Assembly (NCBI GenBank): GCA_016710365.1
Contig: JADJVW010000045.1
Span: forward strand, 1 to 17,775
Direction of reading: 5' to 3'
Length of the DNA: 17,775 bases
Source: Candidatus Caldilinea saccharophila
GTDB taxonomy: Bacteria; Chloroflexota; Anaerolineae; Caldilineales; Caldilineaceae
Under the pieces are notes generated by a model, which searched no databases, was not told where the DNA came from, and saw only the letters and a list, made by a program, of their open reading frames with translations. Of the stretch, positions 1-9,219 are shown one piece after another. Numbering within the stretch: position 1 is the first letter of the stretch; each line of letters starts with the position of its first letter. The position numbers and the translations under genes are program-made.

Positions 1-72
1 ACAGAGAGCACAAAGAACTCAGAGAAAAGCAGGAATTCTCTATTCGCTCTCTGTGCTCTCTGCGGGGGGCAG
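1..72. repeat. Intergenic imperfect palindrome, 'cacaaag/ctctctg' family
   Basis: The left edge holds an inverted repeat. ACAGAGAGC at 1-9 pairs with GCTCTCTGT at 46-54, and inside it AGAGAA (21-26) pairs with TTCTCT (36-41). The wording (cagag, cacaaag, ctctgtg) matches the tandem array at 5073-5415 and the segment at 6352-6390. It is cut by the window edge, so its full length is unknown. No gene is visible in 1-139. Confidence 0.6.
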
Positions 73-139
73 AACCGTGAACTACTGAAATTCATTGTTT
101 CCCTGCATCCGCTGTTGTGTTTAGAAATGAGAAAACCCA

Positions 140-1882
140 ATGCTCAATTTCGACCTGCGCGCTGAACTCGTCGATCCGGTGGCCGGACGCCTGACAGTGG
201 CCGTCACCGGCTCGCCGGCCGGCGAGGTGGACGCGGTGACCGTCGCCGCGCCGCCGGTGGCGCTGGATGCGGCGTGCCAGGCGGCGTCCGCGACGCATCT
301 GCGTGACCTGGCGGCAGCGTTTACCGCCGCGGTGCTGCCCGCGCCGTTGTGGACGGCCTGGCGCGCAAGCGTGGCCGCGGCGGGCGTGCAGGGCGTGCGG
401 CTGCGTATTCGCAGCGCAGAGGGCGGCGCCGCGGCGTTGCCGTGGGAGCTGCTTTACGACGCCGCACGCGCCGCCTTCCTGGCGCACGATCCGCTGACGC
501 CGGTGGTGCGCTATCTGGAAGGGCGGTCGGGAGAGGGGGAGACCGGGTCTACTCAATCTCCAATCTCCAATCTCTCAATCTCTAATCCCCCAATCTCCCC
601 ATCCCTCCTGCTGACAGCCGCTACGCCGGTCGATCTGCCGGGGCTGGCGGGGACCGAGCTGGATGCGGTGGGGGCGGCGGTGCAGCCGGCGCGCTTCCTA
701 GTGCAGCGCATCGACCATCTCACGGCGCATGGGTTGGAGGCGGCGCTGACCACGCAGCGCCCCGCGCTCTTTCACTTCAGCGGGCATGGCTTCTGGAGCG
801 CCTACGACGCCGAGGGCGGGCTGGCGCTGGAAAGTGTGCACGGTCACGCCGAATTGCTCGACGGTGCGACGCTGGCGATGCTGCTGGCCGCGGCGCGCAC
901 GCAGGTGGTGGTGCTCAACGCCTGCGCGACCGCGCAGGGCGGCGCCGCACGTTGGTCGGGGCTGGCGCAGGCGTTAGTGCGGCGCGGGGCGCCGGTTGTC
1001 GTGGCGCAGCGCGCCGCGGTGGAGGATGACCTGGCCCAGGCGTTCGCCGAGGGCTTCTACCGCAGCCTGGCCGTCGACGGCAGTGTGGAGCGCGGCGTGA
1101 CCTTTGGCCGGCTCAGCATGGCGCGGCTGGGCGCGGTCACGGGGCGGCCGGGCGCGTGGCTGTCGCCCGTGCTCTTCCAACGGCAGCCGGTGCGCTTGTG
1201 GCAAGGGGAAGCTGAAGATGGCGACGGGGCCAGAAACCGAGTTCTTTCAAAAAACTCGGTTTCTCCTATTGAGACCCCACCGCCGCGCTCGAGCTCGATC
1301 GGAACGGTCAATGCAGTGAATTTCCTGGGCGAAGGCGCGATGAACGTGGACATGCGCCATGCCACGATCCACCTTCCCGCGGCCGCGCCCTCCCCGGCGA
1401 CGGACGCCAGGCTCGACCAGGTGTTGGCCGGTCAGGCGGAGCTTGGCGCCGAATTGGACGCATTTCAGGCTGTCGTGCTGTCGTCGCTGAGCGGCGCGGA
1501 ACAGCGCATCGTCGTTGCGGTGCTCGCCGGCGTCGATGCGCAGAGTCGCCGCCATGTGGAAGCGATCATGCTCGCCGTGCAGGACAACCACCTCGCGGCC
1601 GCCGATCTGCAAACGCTGCTGGCCGCAGTCGCCGCGGTGCACGCCGAGGTGCGCGGTCACGGTGCAGCGTTGGCCGACCTGAGCGCACGTCTCGACCTGC
1701 TGGCGGTCGATGAGGCGGTCGCTGCGGTCGTGGGCCCCACCGACGCCGAGTTCAAGCACCGCCTGGTGATGACCGTGCCCCTTGTGCCTTTCCTGCTCAG
1801 CTATGAGGGTGAGGTCGAACTCAAGAGCCGGCTGGGGCTGGATGCGGCGTGGCAGGCGCTGCTGGCGAGAATCCGTGCATAG
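140..1882 (+). CDS. CHAT-domain (caspase-like) protein
   Basis: A 580-residue protein with a CHAT domain, a clan CD cysteine-peptidase fold seen in bacterial signalling, conflict and cell-death proteins. The expected dyad is visible: His216 in FHFSGHG and Cys262 in VVLNACATA. The segment around residues 100-127 (LPWELLYD, PLTPVVRYLEG) and the LLTAATPVDLPGL strand fit the N-terminal part of CHAT proteins. After residue 350 comes a linker, then a short beta-like stretch (about 388-412) and a helical, Ala/Leu-rich tail (420-530) with no domain I recognise. Two stretches look foreign: residues 137-155 (Ser/Pro/Ile-rich, from a tandem CAATCTC repeat) and 366-377 (from a 33-bp palindrome); both keep the frame. 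The ATG at 140 has only a weak purine-rich leader. No transmembrane segment is seen. The substrate or partner is unknown; upstream neighbours are outside the window. The gene is followed after about 100 bases by hisA, probably a separate unit. Confidence 0.85.
   Translation: MLNFDLRAELVDPVAGRLTVAVTGSPAGEVDAVTVAAPPVALDAACQAASATHLRDLAAAFTAAVLPAPLWTAWRASVAAAGVQGVRLRIRSAEGGAAALPWELLYDAARAAFLAHDPLTPVVRYLEGRSGEGETGSTQSPISNLSISNPPISPSLLLTAATPVDLPGLAGTELDAVGAAVQPARFLVQRIDHLTAHGLEAALTTQRPALFHFSGHGFWSAYDAEGGLALESVHGHAELLDGATLAMLLAAARTQVVVLNACATAQGGAARWSGLAQALVRRGAPVVVAQRAAVEDDLAQAFAEGFYRSLAVDGSVERGVTFGRLSMARLGAVTGRPGAWLSPVLFQRQPVRLWQGEAEDGDGARNRVLSKNSVSPIETPPPRSSSIGTVNAVNFLGEGAMNVDMRHATIHLPAAAPSPATDARLDQVLAGQAELGAELDAFQAVVLSSLSGAEQRIVVAVLAGVDAQSRRHVEAIMLAVQDNHLAAADLQTLLAAVAAVHAEVRGHGAALADLSARLDLLAVDEAVAAVVGPTDAEFKHRLVMTVPLVPFLLSYEGEVELKSRLGLDAAWQALLARIRA
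553..602 (+). repeat. CAATCTC-type low-complexity tandem repeat inside the CHAT gene
   Basis: About 50 bases consist of variants of CAATCTC / CAATCTCTCAAT / CTAATCCCC in tandem. They are AT-richer than the surrounding gene and strongly pyrimidine-biased on the + strand. They add roughly 20 Ser/Pro/Ile/Asn-rich residues between the YLEG and LLTAATPVD segments of the CHAT domain without breaking the frame. This looks like an intergenic-type repeat that entered the gene. Confidence 0.7.
1232..1264. repeat. Palindromic REP-like element, copy 1 (inside CHAT gene)
   Basis: AGAAACCGAGTT (1232-1243) and AACTCGGTTTCT (1253-1264) are perfect 12-bp inverted arms around a 9-base loop. The same arms recur at 4101-4132. 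This copy lies inside the CHAT reading frame and is translated as roughly RNRVLSKNSVS without a stop. Confidence 0.85.
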
Positions 1883-1983
1883 CGTGGGGATGGCGCGTTA
1901 CGTTCAAGCAGGCCGTCTCTGTGATAAAGTTGTGTCCATCGTAGGGTAGCAACTGATTCAAGCGCTCACAGAAGGCTTTGTTC

Positions 1984-3246
<1,263 letters not shown>

Positions 3247-3253
3247 TAACCCC

Positions 3254-4057
<804 letters not shown>

Positions 4058-4100
4058 TACAGTCGGGCGTAAAAATCAGCCGCTGATTGATACGGTGTGG

Positions 4101-4132
4101 AGAAACCGAGTTTTTCTAAAAACTCGGTTTCT
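4101..4132. repeat. Palindromic REP-like element, copy 2 (downstream of hisF)
   Basis: A 32-base near-perfect palindrome: 15-bp arms 4101-4115 and 4118-4132 (AGAAACCGAGTTTTT and its complement) separated by CT. The outer 12 bases are identical to the copy inside the CHAT gene. It lies 43 bases after hisF. As RNA it would fold into a stable hairpin and might end or protect the hisAF transcript, but there is no T-run after the stem. Confidence 0.88.
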
Positions 4133-4207
4133 GACTGCTGGCATATTTATGCCATCGTATACTATAGGTTCGCCAGGTAGGAATCTTTGGTACGGTTAGT
4201 ATAAAGT

Positions 4208-4290
4208 GAGCACAGATAAATGCTGATAGACTCAGATGAACGCAGATGCTTTGCTGCTTTAATCTCATCTGGCGCCTATCTGCGTTCTCT
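4208..4290. repeat. Imperfect palindrome between hisF and hisI ('cagatgaacgcagat' family)
   Basis: GAACGCAGAT (4238-4247) pairs with ATCTGCGTTC (4278-4287), and CAGATGA just before pairs with TCATCTG (4265-4271). The surrounding sequence (cacagataaatgctgatagactcag) is a low-complexity agat/gcagat mixture. With REP copy 2 it fills most of the 286-base space between hisF and hisI. The motif ACTATAGG occurs at 4161-4168 and again at 4329-4336, just before hisI. Confidence 0.65.
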
Positions 4291-4343
4291 TGCTGCAGCT
4301 TTACCCAAAATTTCACGTTTGACGCTTCACTATAGGTGCACCG

Positions 4344-4664
4344 ATGGCGCAGGAAGTTCGCTATAACGCGGCGGGGCTGATCCCGGCAATCGTCCAGGAC
4401 ACGCGCACGCGCCAGGTGTTGATGATGGCGTGGATGAATGCCGAGAGCCTGCAACGCACGCTTGAACTGGGCGAGACTGTCTTCTGGAGCCGCAGCCGCC
4501 AGGAATTCTGGCACAAGGGCGCCACCAGCGGCAACGTGCAGAAGGTCGTCGCCGTGCACCTGGATTGTGATGGCGCCGCGCTGCTGATCGAGGTCGAGCC
4601 GGCCGCCCCCGCGTGTCACACGGGAGCGGTCTCCTGTTTCTTCCGCAAGCTAGGCGAATTCTAG
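4344..4664 (+). CDS. hisI: Phosphoribosyl-AMP cyclohydrolase HisI
   Basis: Hydrolyses the purine ring of phosphoribosyl-AMP to give ProFAR, the substrate of HisA. The 106 residues correspond to a stand-alone HisI domain, not a HisIE fusion. Family motifs are MMAWMNAESLQRT, FWSRSRQEFWHKGATSGN and the zinc-ligand cysteines Cys75 (LDCDG), Cys91 (ACHTG) and Cys98 (SCFF). The ATG at 4344 has only a poor ribosome site (TATAGGTGCACCG upstream). It lies in the same direction as hisF and hisE but is separated from both by repeat-filled spaces. Confidence 0.96.
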   Translation: MAQEVRYNAAGLIPAIVQDTRTRQVLMMAWMNAESLQRTLELGETVFWSRSRQEFWHKGATSGNVQKVVAVHLDCDGAALLIEVEPAAPACHTGAVSCFFRKLGEF

Positions 4665-4690
4665 AGTTTCTTGTCCATCCTGTTGTCTCC

Positions 4691-4744
4691 CACGAAGCCA
4701 CCAAGCCACGAAAAGCGGAAAATCTTTGTGGCTCTGGCTTTGTG
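4691..4744. repeat. Imperfect palindrome between hisI and hisE ('cacgaagcc/ggctttgtg')
   Basis: CACGAAGCC (4691-4699) pairs with GGCTTTGTG (4736-4744), allowing one G-T pair, with further pairing inside (AGCCACGAAAAG with TTTGTGGCT). The wording links it to the ccaagccacaaag/ctttgtg array downstream of hisE. It occupies half of the 111-base hisI-hisE gap. Confidence 0.6.
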
Positions 4745-4775
4745 TGACAACTCCGATACAGAGAAGGATCGGTCG

Positions 4776-5054
4776 ATGTCTACACTACAAACGTTAGCTG
4801 CCACCATTCAGGATCGCAAAGAGCACCCGCTCCCCGACTCCTACACAGCGACGCTCTTTGCCAAGGGCGAGAATGAAGTCCTCAAAAAGATGGGCGAAGA
4901 GGCCGTCGAAGTGATCATCGCCGCCAAAGGCGAGACCGATGACCGCGTCCTCTACGAGTTGGCCGATCTTGTCTATCACACGCTTGTCTTTCTCAACCTG
5001 CGCGGCCTGGCGTGGGAAGATGTCGAAGCCGAGTTGGAACGGCGCTTCACATAG
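4776..5054 (+). CDS. hisE: Phosphoribosyl-ATP pyrophosphatase HisE
   Basis: Removes pyrophosphate from phosphoribosyl-ATP, the step before HisI. A 92-residue all-alpha protein of the MazG/HisE type. The metal-binding signature is present: KGENEVLKKMGEEAVEV (residues 30-46) followed by YELADLVYHTLVFL (60-73), with acidic residues Glu41, Glu42, Glu45, Glu61 and Asp64. I chose ATG 4776, preceded by AGAAGGA with a 7-base spacer. The frame stays open upstream to a TTG at 4671, but that part is translated repeat and unlike HisE. Having a separate HisE means the Nudix domain on HisA is not needed to supply this pyrophosphatase step. Confidence 0.95.
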   Translation: MSTLQTLAATIQDRKEHPLPDSYTATLFAKGENEVLKKMGEEAVEVIIAAKGETDDRVLYELADLVYHTLVFLNLRGLAWEDVEAELERRFT

Positions 5055-5072
5055 CAAGCAGTGTTGCCTCAC

Positions 5073-5415
<343 letters not shown>

Positions 5416-5434
5416 CCATCTGGAAGGAGCAGCG

Positions 5435-6322
5435 ATGCAGGACAATACAGGGAACATGCTGGAACGTTTTGTTGCCGGCGTCAACGCGCCGACGCTTGAC
5501 GGCCCTGCGCGCTGGTATCTCTTCCAGGGCGACCGCCTGCTCGTCGACGAGCGGGGGGACGCCCTGGCAATCCCAACCGCCCTGGCGGTGGAGGAACTTG
5601 GCGTGCCCGCGGTGCGCACGCACTATCTCGGTGCGCTGACCGGTGCAGCGCTCACTCCCTGCTTCTCCGGCGTCACACCCGACGACGCCATGCTGCCGCC
5701 CGGCTTTGTCACCCATGATCTGCGCGCGCTTTTCGAGCACTTCGACGAATTCGAGATCGGGTTGGCGGGCCGCGCCAAACAGATCGCCCACTGGGATCGC
5801 GACCATCAATTTTGCGGCCGCTGTGGCGCCACGACGGAACCGCTCGACAGCGAACGTTCGCGGCGCTGCCCTCGCTGTGGGCTGACCAGCTATCCGCGCA
5901 TCTCGCCCGCCATCATCGTCGCGGTCACGCGCCACTGCGAAGATGGCCCGCGCATCTTGCTGGCGCGCAACCATCGCTTTCCGGCGGGTCGCTACAGCGT
6001 GGTGGCGGGTTTTGTCGAGGCCGGCGAAACGCTGGAGGAATGCGTGCGCCGCGAGGTGGTCGAAGAAACCGGTATCCGGGTCACCGCCATCCGTTACTTT
6101 GACAGCCAGCCGTGGCCCTTCCCCAACTCGCTGATGATCGGCTTTACGGCCGAGTATGCCGGCGGCGACTTTGTCTTTGGCGACGATGAGATCTCGGACG
6201 CCCAGTGGTTTGCGCCTGATGCGCTGCCTCTCGTCCCCCCCAAGATCAGCATCGCCCGCAAGTTGATCGACGCTTTCGTCGCGCGCCACACGCAAAGTGC
6301 GCCGCCAATCCAAACGTGGTAA
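5435..6322 (+). CDS. nudC: NADH pyrophosphatase (NudC-type Nudix hydrolase)
   Basis: Splits NADH to NMNH and AMP; the same family can remove NAD caps from RNA. At 295 residues it has the complete NudC layout: an N-terminal Nudix-like half (1-120), a zinc ribbon with Cys127, Cys130, Cys145 and Cys148 (FCGRCG and RCPRCG), and a catalytic Nudix domain with box 192-214 (G-x5-E-x7-RE-V-x-EE-T-GI). The NudC hallmark SQPWPFPNS follows at 224-232. ATG 5435 has a strong site, GGAAGGAG, 5 bases upstream. It lies in the same direction as the his genes but behind the 92-bp repeat array, so joint transcription is uncertain. Confidence 0.95.
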   Translation: MQDNTGNMLERFVAGVNAPTLDGPARWYLFQGDRLLVDERGDALAIPTALAVEELGVPAVRTHYLGALTGAALTPCFSGVTPDDAMLPPGFVTHDLRALFEHFDEFEIGLAGRAKQIAHWDRDHQFCGRCGATTEPLDSERSRRCPRCGLTSYPRISPAIIVAVTRHCEDGPRILLARNHRFPAGRYSVVAGFVEAGETLEECVRREVVEETGIRVTAIRYFDSQPWPFPNSLMIGFTAEYAGGDFVFGDDEISDAQWFAPDALPLVPPKISIARKLIDAFVARHTQSAPPIQTW

Positions 6323-6351
6323 TCAGCGGCGCTGCCCAGTTTCTGTTCCGA

Positions 6352-6390
6352 TTTTCTCTGCGTAGCTCTGCTTCTCTGCGCCTCAGCGTC
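6352..6390. repeat. 'ctctgcg' low-complexity repeat between convergent genes
   Basis: A short stretch of TTCTCTGCGTAGCTCTGC-type wording that belongs to the same family as the repeats at 1-72 and 5073-5415. It lies in the 91-base convergent gap between nudC and the - strand operon. A weak A/T stem (AAAACA 6391-6396 with TGTTTT 6400-6405) follows and could help end either transcript. Confidence 0.5.
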
Positions 6391-6413
6391 AAAACAGGCT
6401 GTTTTCCAGCGGT

Positions 6414-7007
6414 TCAGCGCCGGCTGTTGCGCACATCCTGATCCCAATGTTCGGGACGCCGCGTGATGCCGCCCTCGCCGACGATCTCGCCGATATACTC
6501 GCCGTAACAAGGGTGAAGTTCGTAGAGAATACTGTGCAGATTGCCCAGATAACCCTGGAGATGGACGAGCAGATCGTCCAGTGTGGTTGCACGTTTGCCG
6601 TTGCGCAGATCCACGATCCATTTGCCCTTGAGGTCGGGCTTGTTGCGTTCGATGCGCCGGTTGACGCGCACGCGCGGCATCAGCGCCAGATCGATGACCG
6701 AGTAAAAAACAAAGCGCTTGCCCACGACGTCCTTGACCGCGACCCCAGCGCGCGGGGCAAAGCCCAGGCATTTGCGCACGGTGAGATCGTCGAGGATAAA
6801 CATGTGCGCCTCCGGTGTGTTTTGCGGCCACGCCTGCACGGTGTACGCCTGACGCTTTTCCTTGACCTCCAACGCAAAACGCGACCCATCCGAGAGCATC
6901 AGCGCAAAGTCGGCGTCGTAAAACCCCTTCGTCTGGTCGATAAAACGCGCATTTTTCTGGTGGAGAAATTCACGCAGCTCCTTCTCAAACGGCAGATCGT
7001 TAAACAT
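6414..7007 (-). CDS. Unrecognised protein with PD-(D/E)XK nuclease-like motif
   Basis: 197 residues with no family I can name. Near the N-terminus Asp33 in FYDADFALML is followed 14 residues later by Glu47-Val-Lys49 in FALEVKEK, with a beta-hairpin-like segment between them. This spacing and pattern is typical of the PD-(D/E)XK endonuclease fold, with Glu9 in a preceding helix. The rest (KGKWIVDLRNGKR, a helical stretch near LDDLLVHLQGYLGNLHSILYEL split by polar residues, and a polar tail) shows no signal peptide or membrane segment. Nuclease function is inference from the motif only. ATG 7007 lies 3 bases after the stop of the upstream epimerase gene; GAGGGG is 13 bases ahead, so coupling is likely. 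It is the last gene of the - strand operon. Confidence 0.75.
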   Translation of the reverse strand: MFNDLPFEKELREFLHQKNARFIDQTKGFYDADFALMLSDGSRFALEVKEKRQAYTVQAWPQNTPEAHMFILDDLTVRKCLGFAPRAGVAVKDVVGKRFVFYSVIDLALMPRVRVNRRIERNKPDLKGKWIVDLRNGKRATTLDDLLVHLQGYLGNLHSILYELHPCYGEYIGEIVGEGGITRRPEHWDQDVRNSRR

Positions 7008-7010
7008 CGT

Positions 7011-8009
7011 TTATCGATGCCCCTCGTGGCGCCAGGCGGCCAGCAGTTCGGCTTCGCGCGCCGCGGATAAGCCGGCGCGCAGGGTGGTCGCAGCCGGTCG
7101 CGTGGCGTGCCACTCCAGCGTGTCGGAGATGACGTCGAGCAGCGGCCGAAAGCACAGCCCCTGCGCAATGGCTTTGCTGCAATCGACGCGGTTGAACCCG
7201 ACATAGGCGGACGGCACCCACAGCGGCATCTCCGTGTAAGGCGCCACCGCATGCGCCAGCAAGAAATCTTCATTGACCCAGACCAGACGCGCCGCGCTCG
7301 GTGCGACCACCCGGCACGCATCGAAAACTTCGCCCAACGTCAGCGCATAGTCAGGGCCGGTGGCGTTAAAAACGCCGGTGACGCCCTGCTCTGTGCAGTC
7401 GAGCATCCACGCGGCCAGATCGCCCGCATGGATGAATTGCACGGGCGCGTCGATGTCGCCGGGCGCCAACACGTCGCCGCCCGCTTGGATGCGCACAGGC
7501 CAGTAGGTAAAACGGTCGCTGCGGTCATAGGGGCCGACGATCAGGCCGGGACGCACCACCAGGCCGTGCGCCGGCATGGCCTGCAACACTTCCTGCTCGC
7601 ACAACGCCTTGAGTGGCCCGTAGGTCTCGCTGCTGATGACCGCAGCTTCCACCTCGCCGTCCAACGTGGCGACGGGCGAGTTCTCCGTTGCGCCGGCCGG
7701 CGCGTCGTCGGCATAGACCGAAAGCGTCGAGACGAACTGGTAGTGTCCAACCTGCGTCTTGAGCGCCTGCACGGTGCGCCGCACCTCGCGCGGGTGATAG
7801 CCACCCGTGTCGATCACCGCGTCCCAGGTGCGCCCGGCCAGCGCGCTCACATCGCCGGCGCGATCGCCCGTGAGATGTTCGGCCGCCGGAAACAAGGCCG
7901 GATTGCTCTGCCCGCGATTGAAAAGGGTGACGGCATGGCCGCGTTGCAACGCCTGTTCAGCCAAATGCCGGCCGAGGAAAACTGTTCCGCCGATGATAAG
8001 AAGTCGCAT
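7011..8009 (-). CDS. NAD-dependent epimerase/dehydratase-like (extended SDR) protein
   Basis: 332 residues with a Rossmann fold of the extended/atypical SDR type. The nucleotide-binding motif IIGGTVFLGRHL is at residues 5-16. VIDTGGYHP (65-73) and FVSTLSVYA (92-100) precede the YxxxK pair Tyr130/Lys134 (TYGPLKALCE). VVRPGLIVGPYD and VQFIHAGDLA are the usual substrate-side strands of this family. The substrate cannot be read from the sequence: similar proteins act on sugar nucleotides or reductase substrates, and chloroplast RNA-binding relatives exist. ATG 8009 follows the acyl-CoA dehydrogenase stop by one base and the downstream gene begins 3 bases after its own stop, so it belongs to the same transcript. 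Confidence 0.88.
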   Translation of the reverse strand: MRLLIIGGTVFLGRHLAEQALQRGHAVTLFNRGQSNPALFPAAEHLTGDRAGDVSALAGRTWDAVIDTGGYHPREVRRTVQALKTQVGHYQFVSTLSVYADDAPAGATENSPVATLDGEVEAAVISSETYGPLKALCEQEVLQAMPAHGLVVRPGLIVGPYDRSDRFTYWPVRIQAGGDVLAPGDIDAPVQFIHAGDLAAWMLDCTEQGVTGVFNATGPDYALTLGEVFDACRVVAPSAARLVWVNEDFLLAHAVAPYTEMPLWVPSAYVGFNRVDCSKAIAQGLCFRPLLDVISDTLEWHATRPAATTLRAGLSAAREAELLAAWRHEGHR

Positions 8010-8010
8010 G

Positions 8011-9153
8011 TTACACCCCCATCGCCCGCCCGATCACTTCCTTCATGATCTCATTCGTGCCGCCGTAGATCGGCTGGACGCGCGCGTCGAGGTAGAACCT
8101 GGCGATAGGATATTCGAGCATATAGCCGTAGCCGCCGTGCAGTTGGAGACATTCATCCATCACGCGTTTCTGCAAGTCGGTCGTCCACCACTTTGCCATC
8201 GCCGCCTCCTCGGCCGTGAGTTCGCTGGCATTGAGCGCTTCGATGCAGCGGTCGACGAAGACGCGCGCCACCTGGATTTCGGTGTGCATTTCGGCCAGTT
8301 TGAAGCGCGAGTTTTGAAAGCTGCCAATCGGTTGGCCAAAGGCCGTGCGCTCCTTGCAATAGCGCAGCGTCATTTCGAGCGCGGCAGCCGCGGCTGCCAC
8401 GGCCACCACCGCGATGTCGAGCCGCTCCTGGGGCAGGCGCTGCATCAGGTAATAGAAACCCTTTCCCTCCTCGCCAATCAGATTGGCGACCGGCACGCGC
8501 ACGTTGTCGAAAAAGAGCTCCGCCGTATCCTGCGCCTTCATGCCGATCTTGTCGAGGTTGCGCCCGCGTGTAAAGCCTTCCATGCCGCGTTCGAGCATCA
8601 ACAGGCTGATGCCTTTGTGGCGTGCAGTCGAGTCAGTCTTGACCACGGTGACGACGAGGTCGCTGTTGATGCCATTGGTGATAAAGGTTTTCTGCCCGTT
8701 GACGAGATAGTGATCGCCCTGGCGCACCGCCGTGGTGCGGATGCCGGCGAGATCGCTCCCCGCGGCCGGTTCGGTCATGGCGATGGCGCCGATCATCTCC
8801 CCCGTGACCATGCGCGGGATCCAGCGCTGCTGCTGCTCGTCGTTGCCAAAGCACAGGAGGTAGGGGAGGACAATGCTGCTGTGCAGGCCAAAGCCAATGC
8901 CGGTGACGCCCGCGTCAGCAATTTCTTCGGCGACGATGGCGTGATAGCGATAATCGTGGACATCGCCGCCGCCCAACGCCTCCGGCGCCTCAAAGCAGAG
9001 AAAGCCGAGCTCGCCCGCCATGCGCCAGATCGCGCGCGGCACAATGCCCTCATGCTCCCATTGCGCATGGTGGGGGGCGATCTCCTTTTCCACAAAACGA
9101 CGAAACGCATCGCGGAACATCAGATACTCGTTGGTGTACAAAGTGCGCTTCAT
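8011..9153 (-). CDS. Acyl-CoA dehydrogenase, long-chain (LCAD-like) type
   Basis: FAD enzyme that makes the 2,3-double bond in acyl-CoA and passes electrons to electron-transfer flavoprotein; soluble, 380 residues, full length. Motifs are MTEPAAGSDLAGI (126-138), NGQKTFITNGI, KERTAFGQPIG and LQLHGGYGYM. The active-site base position is informative: the C-terminal site reads YGGTNEIMKE, with Gly where medium- and short-chain enzymes have Glu. Instead Glu243 lies in LPQERLDIA, as in mammalian LCAD, so this enzyme should use the alternative helix-G glutamate. The ribosome site AGGAGG (9166-9161) is 7 bases before ATG 9153. It lies downstream of the thiolase, 66 bases away, and one base before the epimerase gene. 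Confidence 0.95.
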   Translation of the reverse strand: MKRTLYTNEYLMFRDAFRRFVEKEIAPHHAQWEHEGIVPRAIWRMAGELGFLCFEAPEALGGGDVHDYRYHAIVAEEIADAGVTGIGFGLHSSIVLPYLLCFGNDEQQQRWIPRMVTGEMIGAIAMTEPAAGSDLAGIRTTAVRQGDHYLVNGQKTFITNGINSDLVVTVVKTDSTARHKGISLLMLERGMEGFTRGRNLDKIGMKAQDTAELFFDNVRVPVANLIGEEGKGFYYLMQRLPQERLDIAVVAVAAAAAALEMTLRYCKERTAFGQPIGSFQNSRFKLAEMHTEIQVARVFVDRCIEALNASELTAEEAAMAKWWTTDLQKRVMDECLQLHGGYGYMLEYPIARFYLDARVQPIYGGTNEIMKEVIGRAMGV

Positions 9154-9174
9154 GCAAATGCCTCCTGGCGGATC

Positions 9175-9212
9175 ACATCACGATTCAAAATTATGCGTGT
9201 GAATCGTGATGT
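9175..9212. promoter_or_regulatory. 13-bp inverted repeat between thiolase and acyl-CoA dehydrogenase
   Basis: ACATCACGATTCA (9175-9187) and its exact complement at 9200-9212 flank a 12-base AT-rich centre. On the - strand it begins 7 bases after the thiolase stop and ends about 8 bases before the ribosome site of the acyl-CoA dehydrogenase. No T-run follows the stem on that strand, so it does not look like a simple terminator. It could be an operator for a dimeric repressor or an RNA hairpin that sets the ratio of the two gene products. The symmetry is seen; the role is inferred. Confidence 0.6.
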
Positions 9213-9219
9213 ATAAACG

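Noticed and set aside
92..556. Long - strand open frame opposite the CHAT gene
   Set aside because: Arg/His-rich translation typical of the shadow of a GC-rich gene; no ribosome site or family motif, whereas the + strand has the CHAT dyad.
1883..1983. Attenuator or riboswitch leader for the his cluster
   Set aside because: No His-rich leader peptide, T-box-like element or clear hairpin-plus-T-run is seen in the 101 bases before hisA.
6447..7070. + strand open frame opposite the PD-(D/E)XK-like gene
   Set aside because: Composition is shadow-like; the - strand frame is tightly coupled to the upstream operon genes and has a recognisable motif.
7807..9216. 469-residue + strand open frame opposite the acyl-CoA dehydrogenase
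   Set aside because: Despite its length it is the complement of a fully conserved acyl-CoA dehydrogenase and is rich in His/Arg/Asp with no motif.
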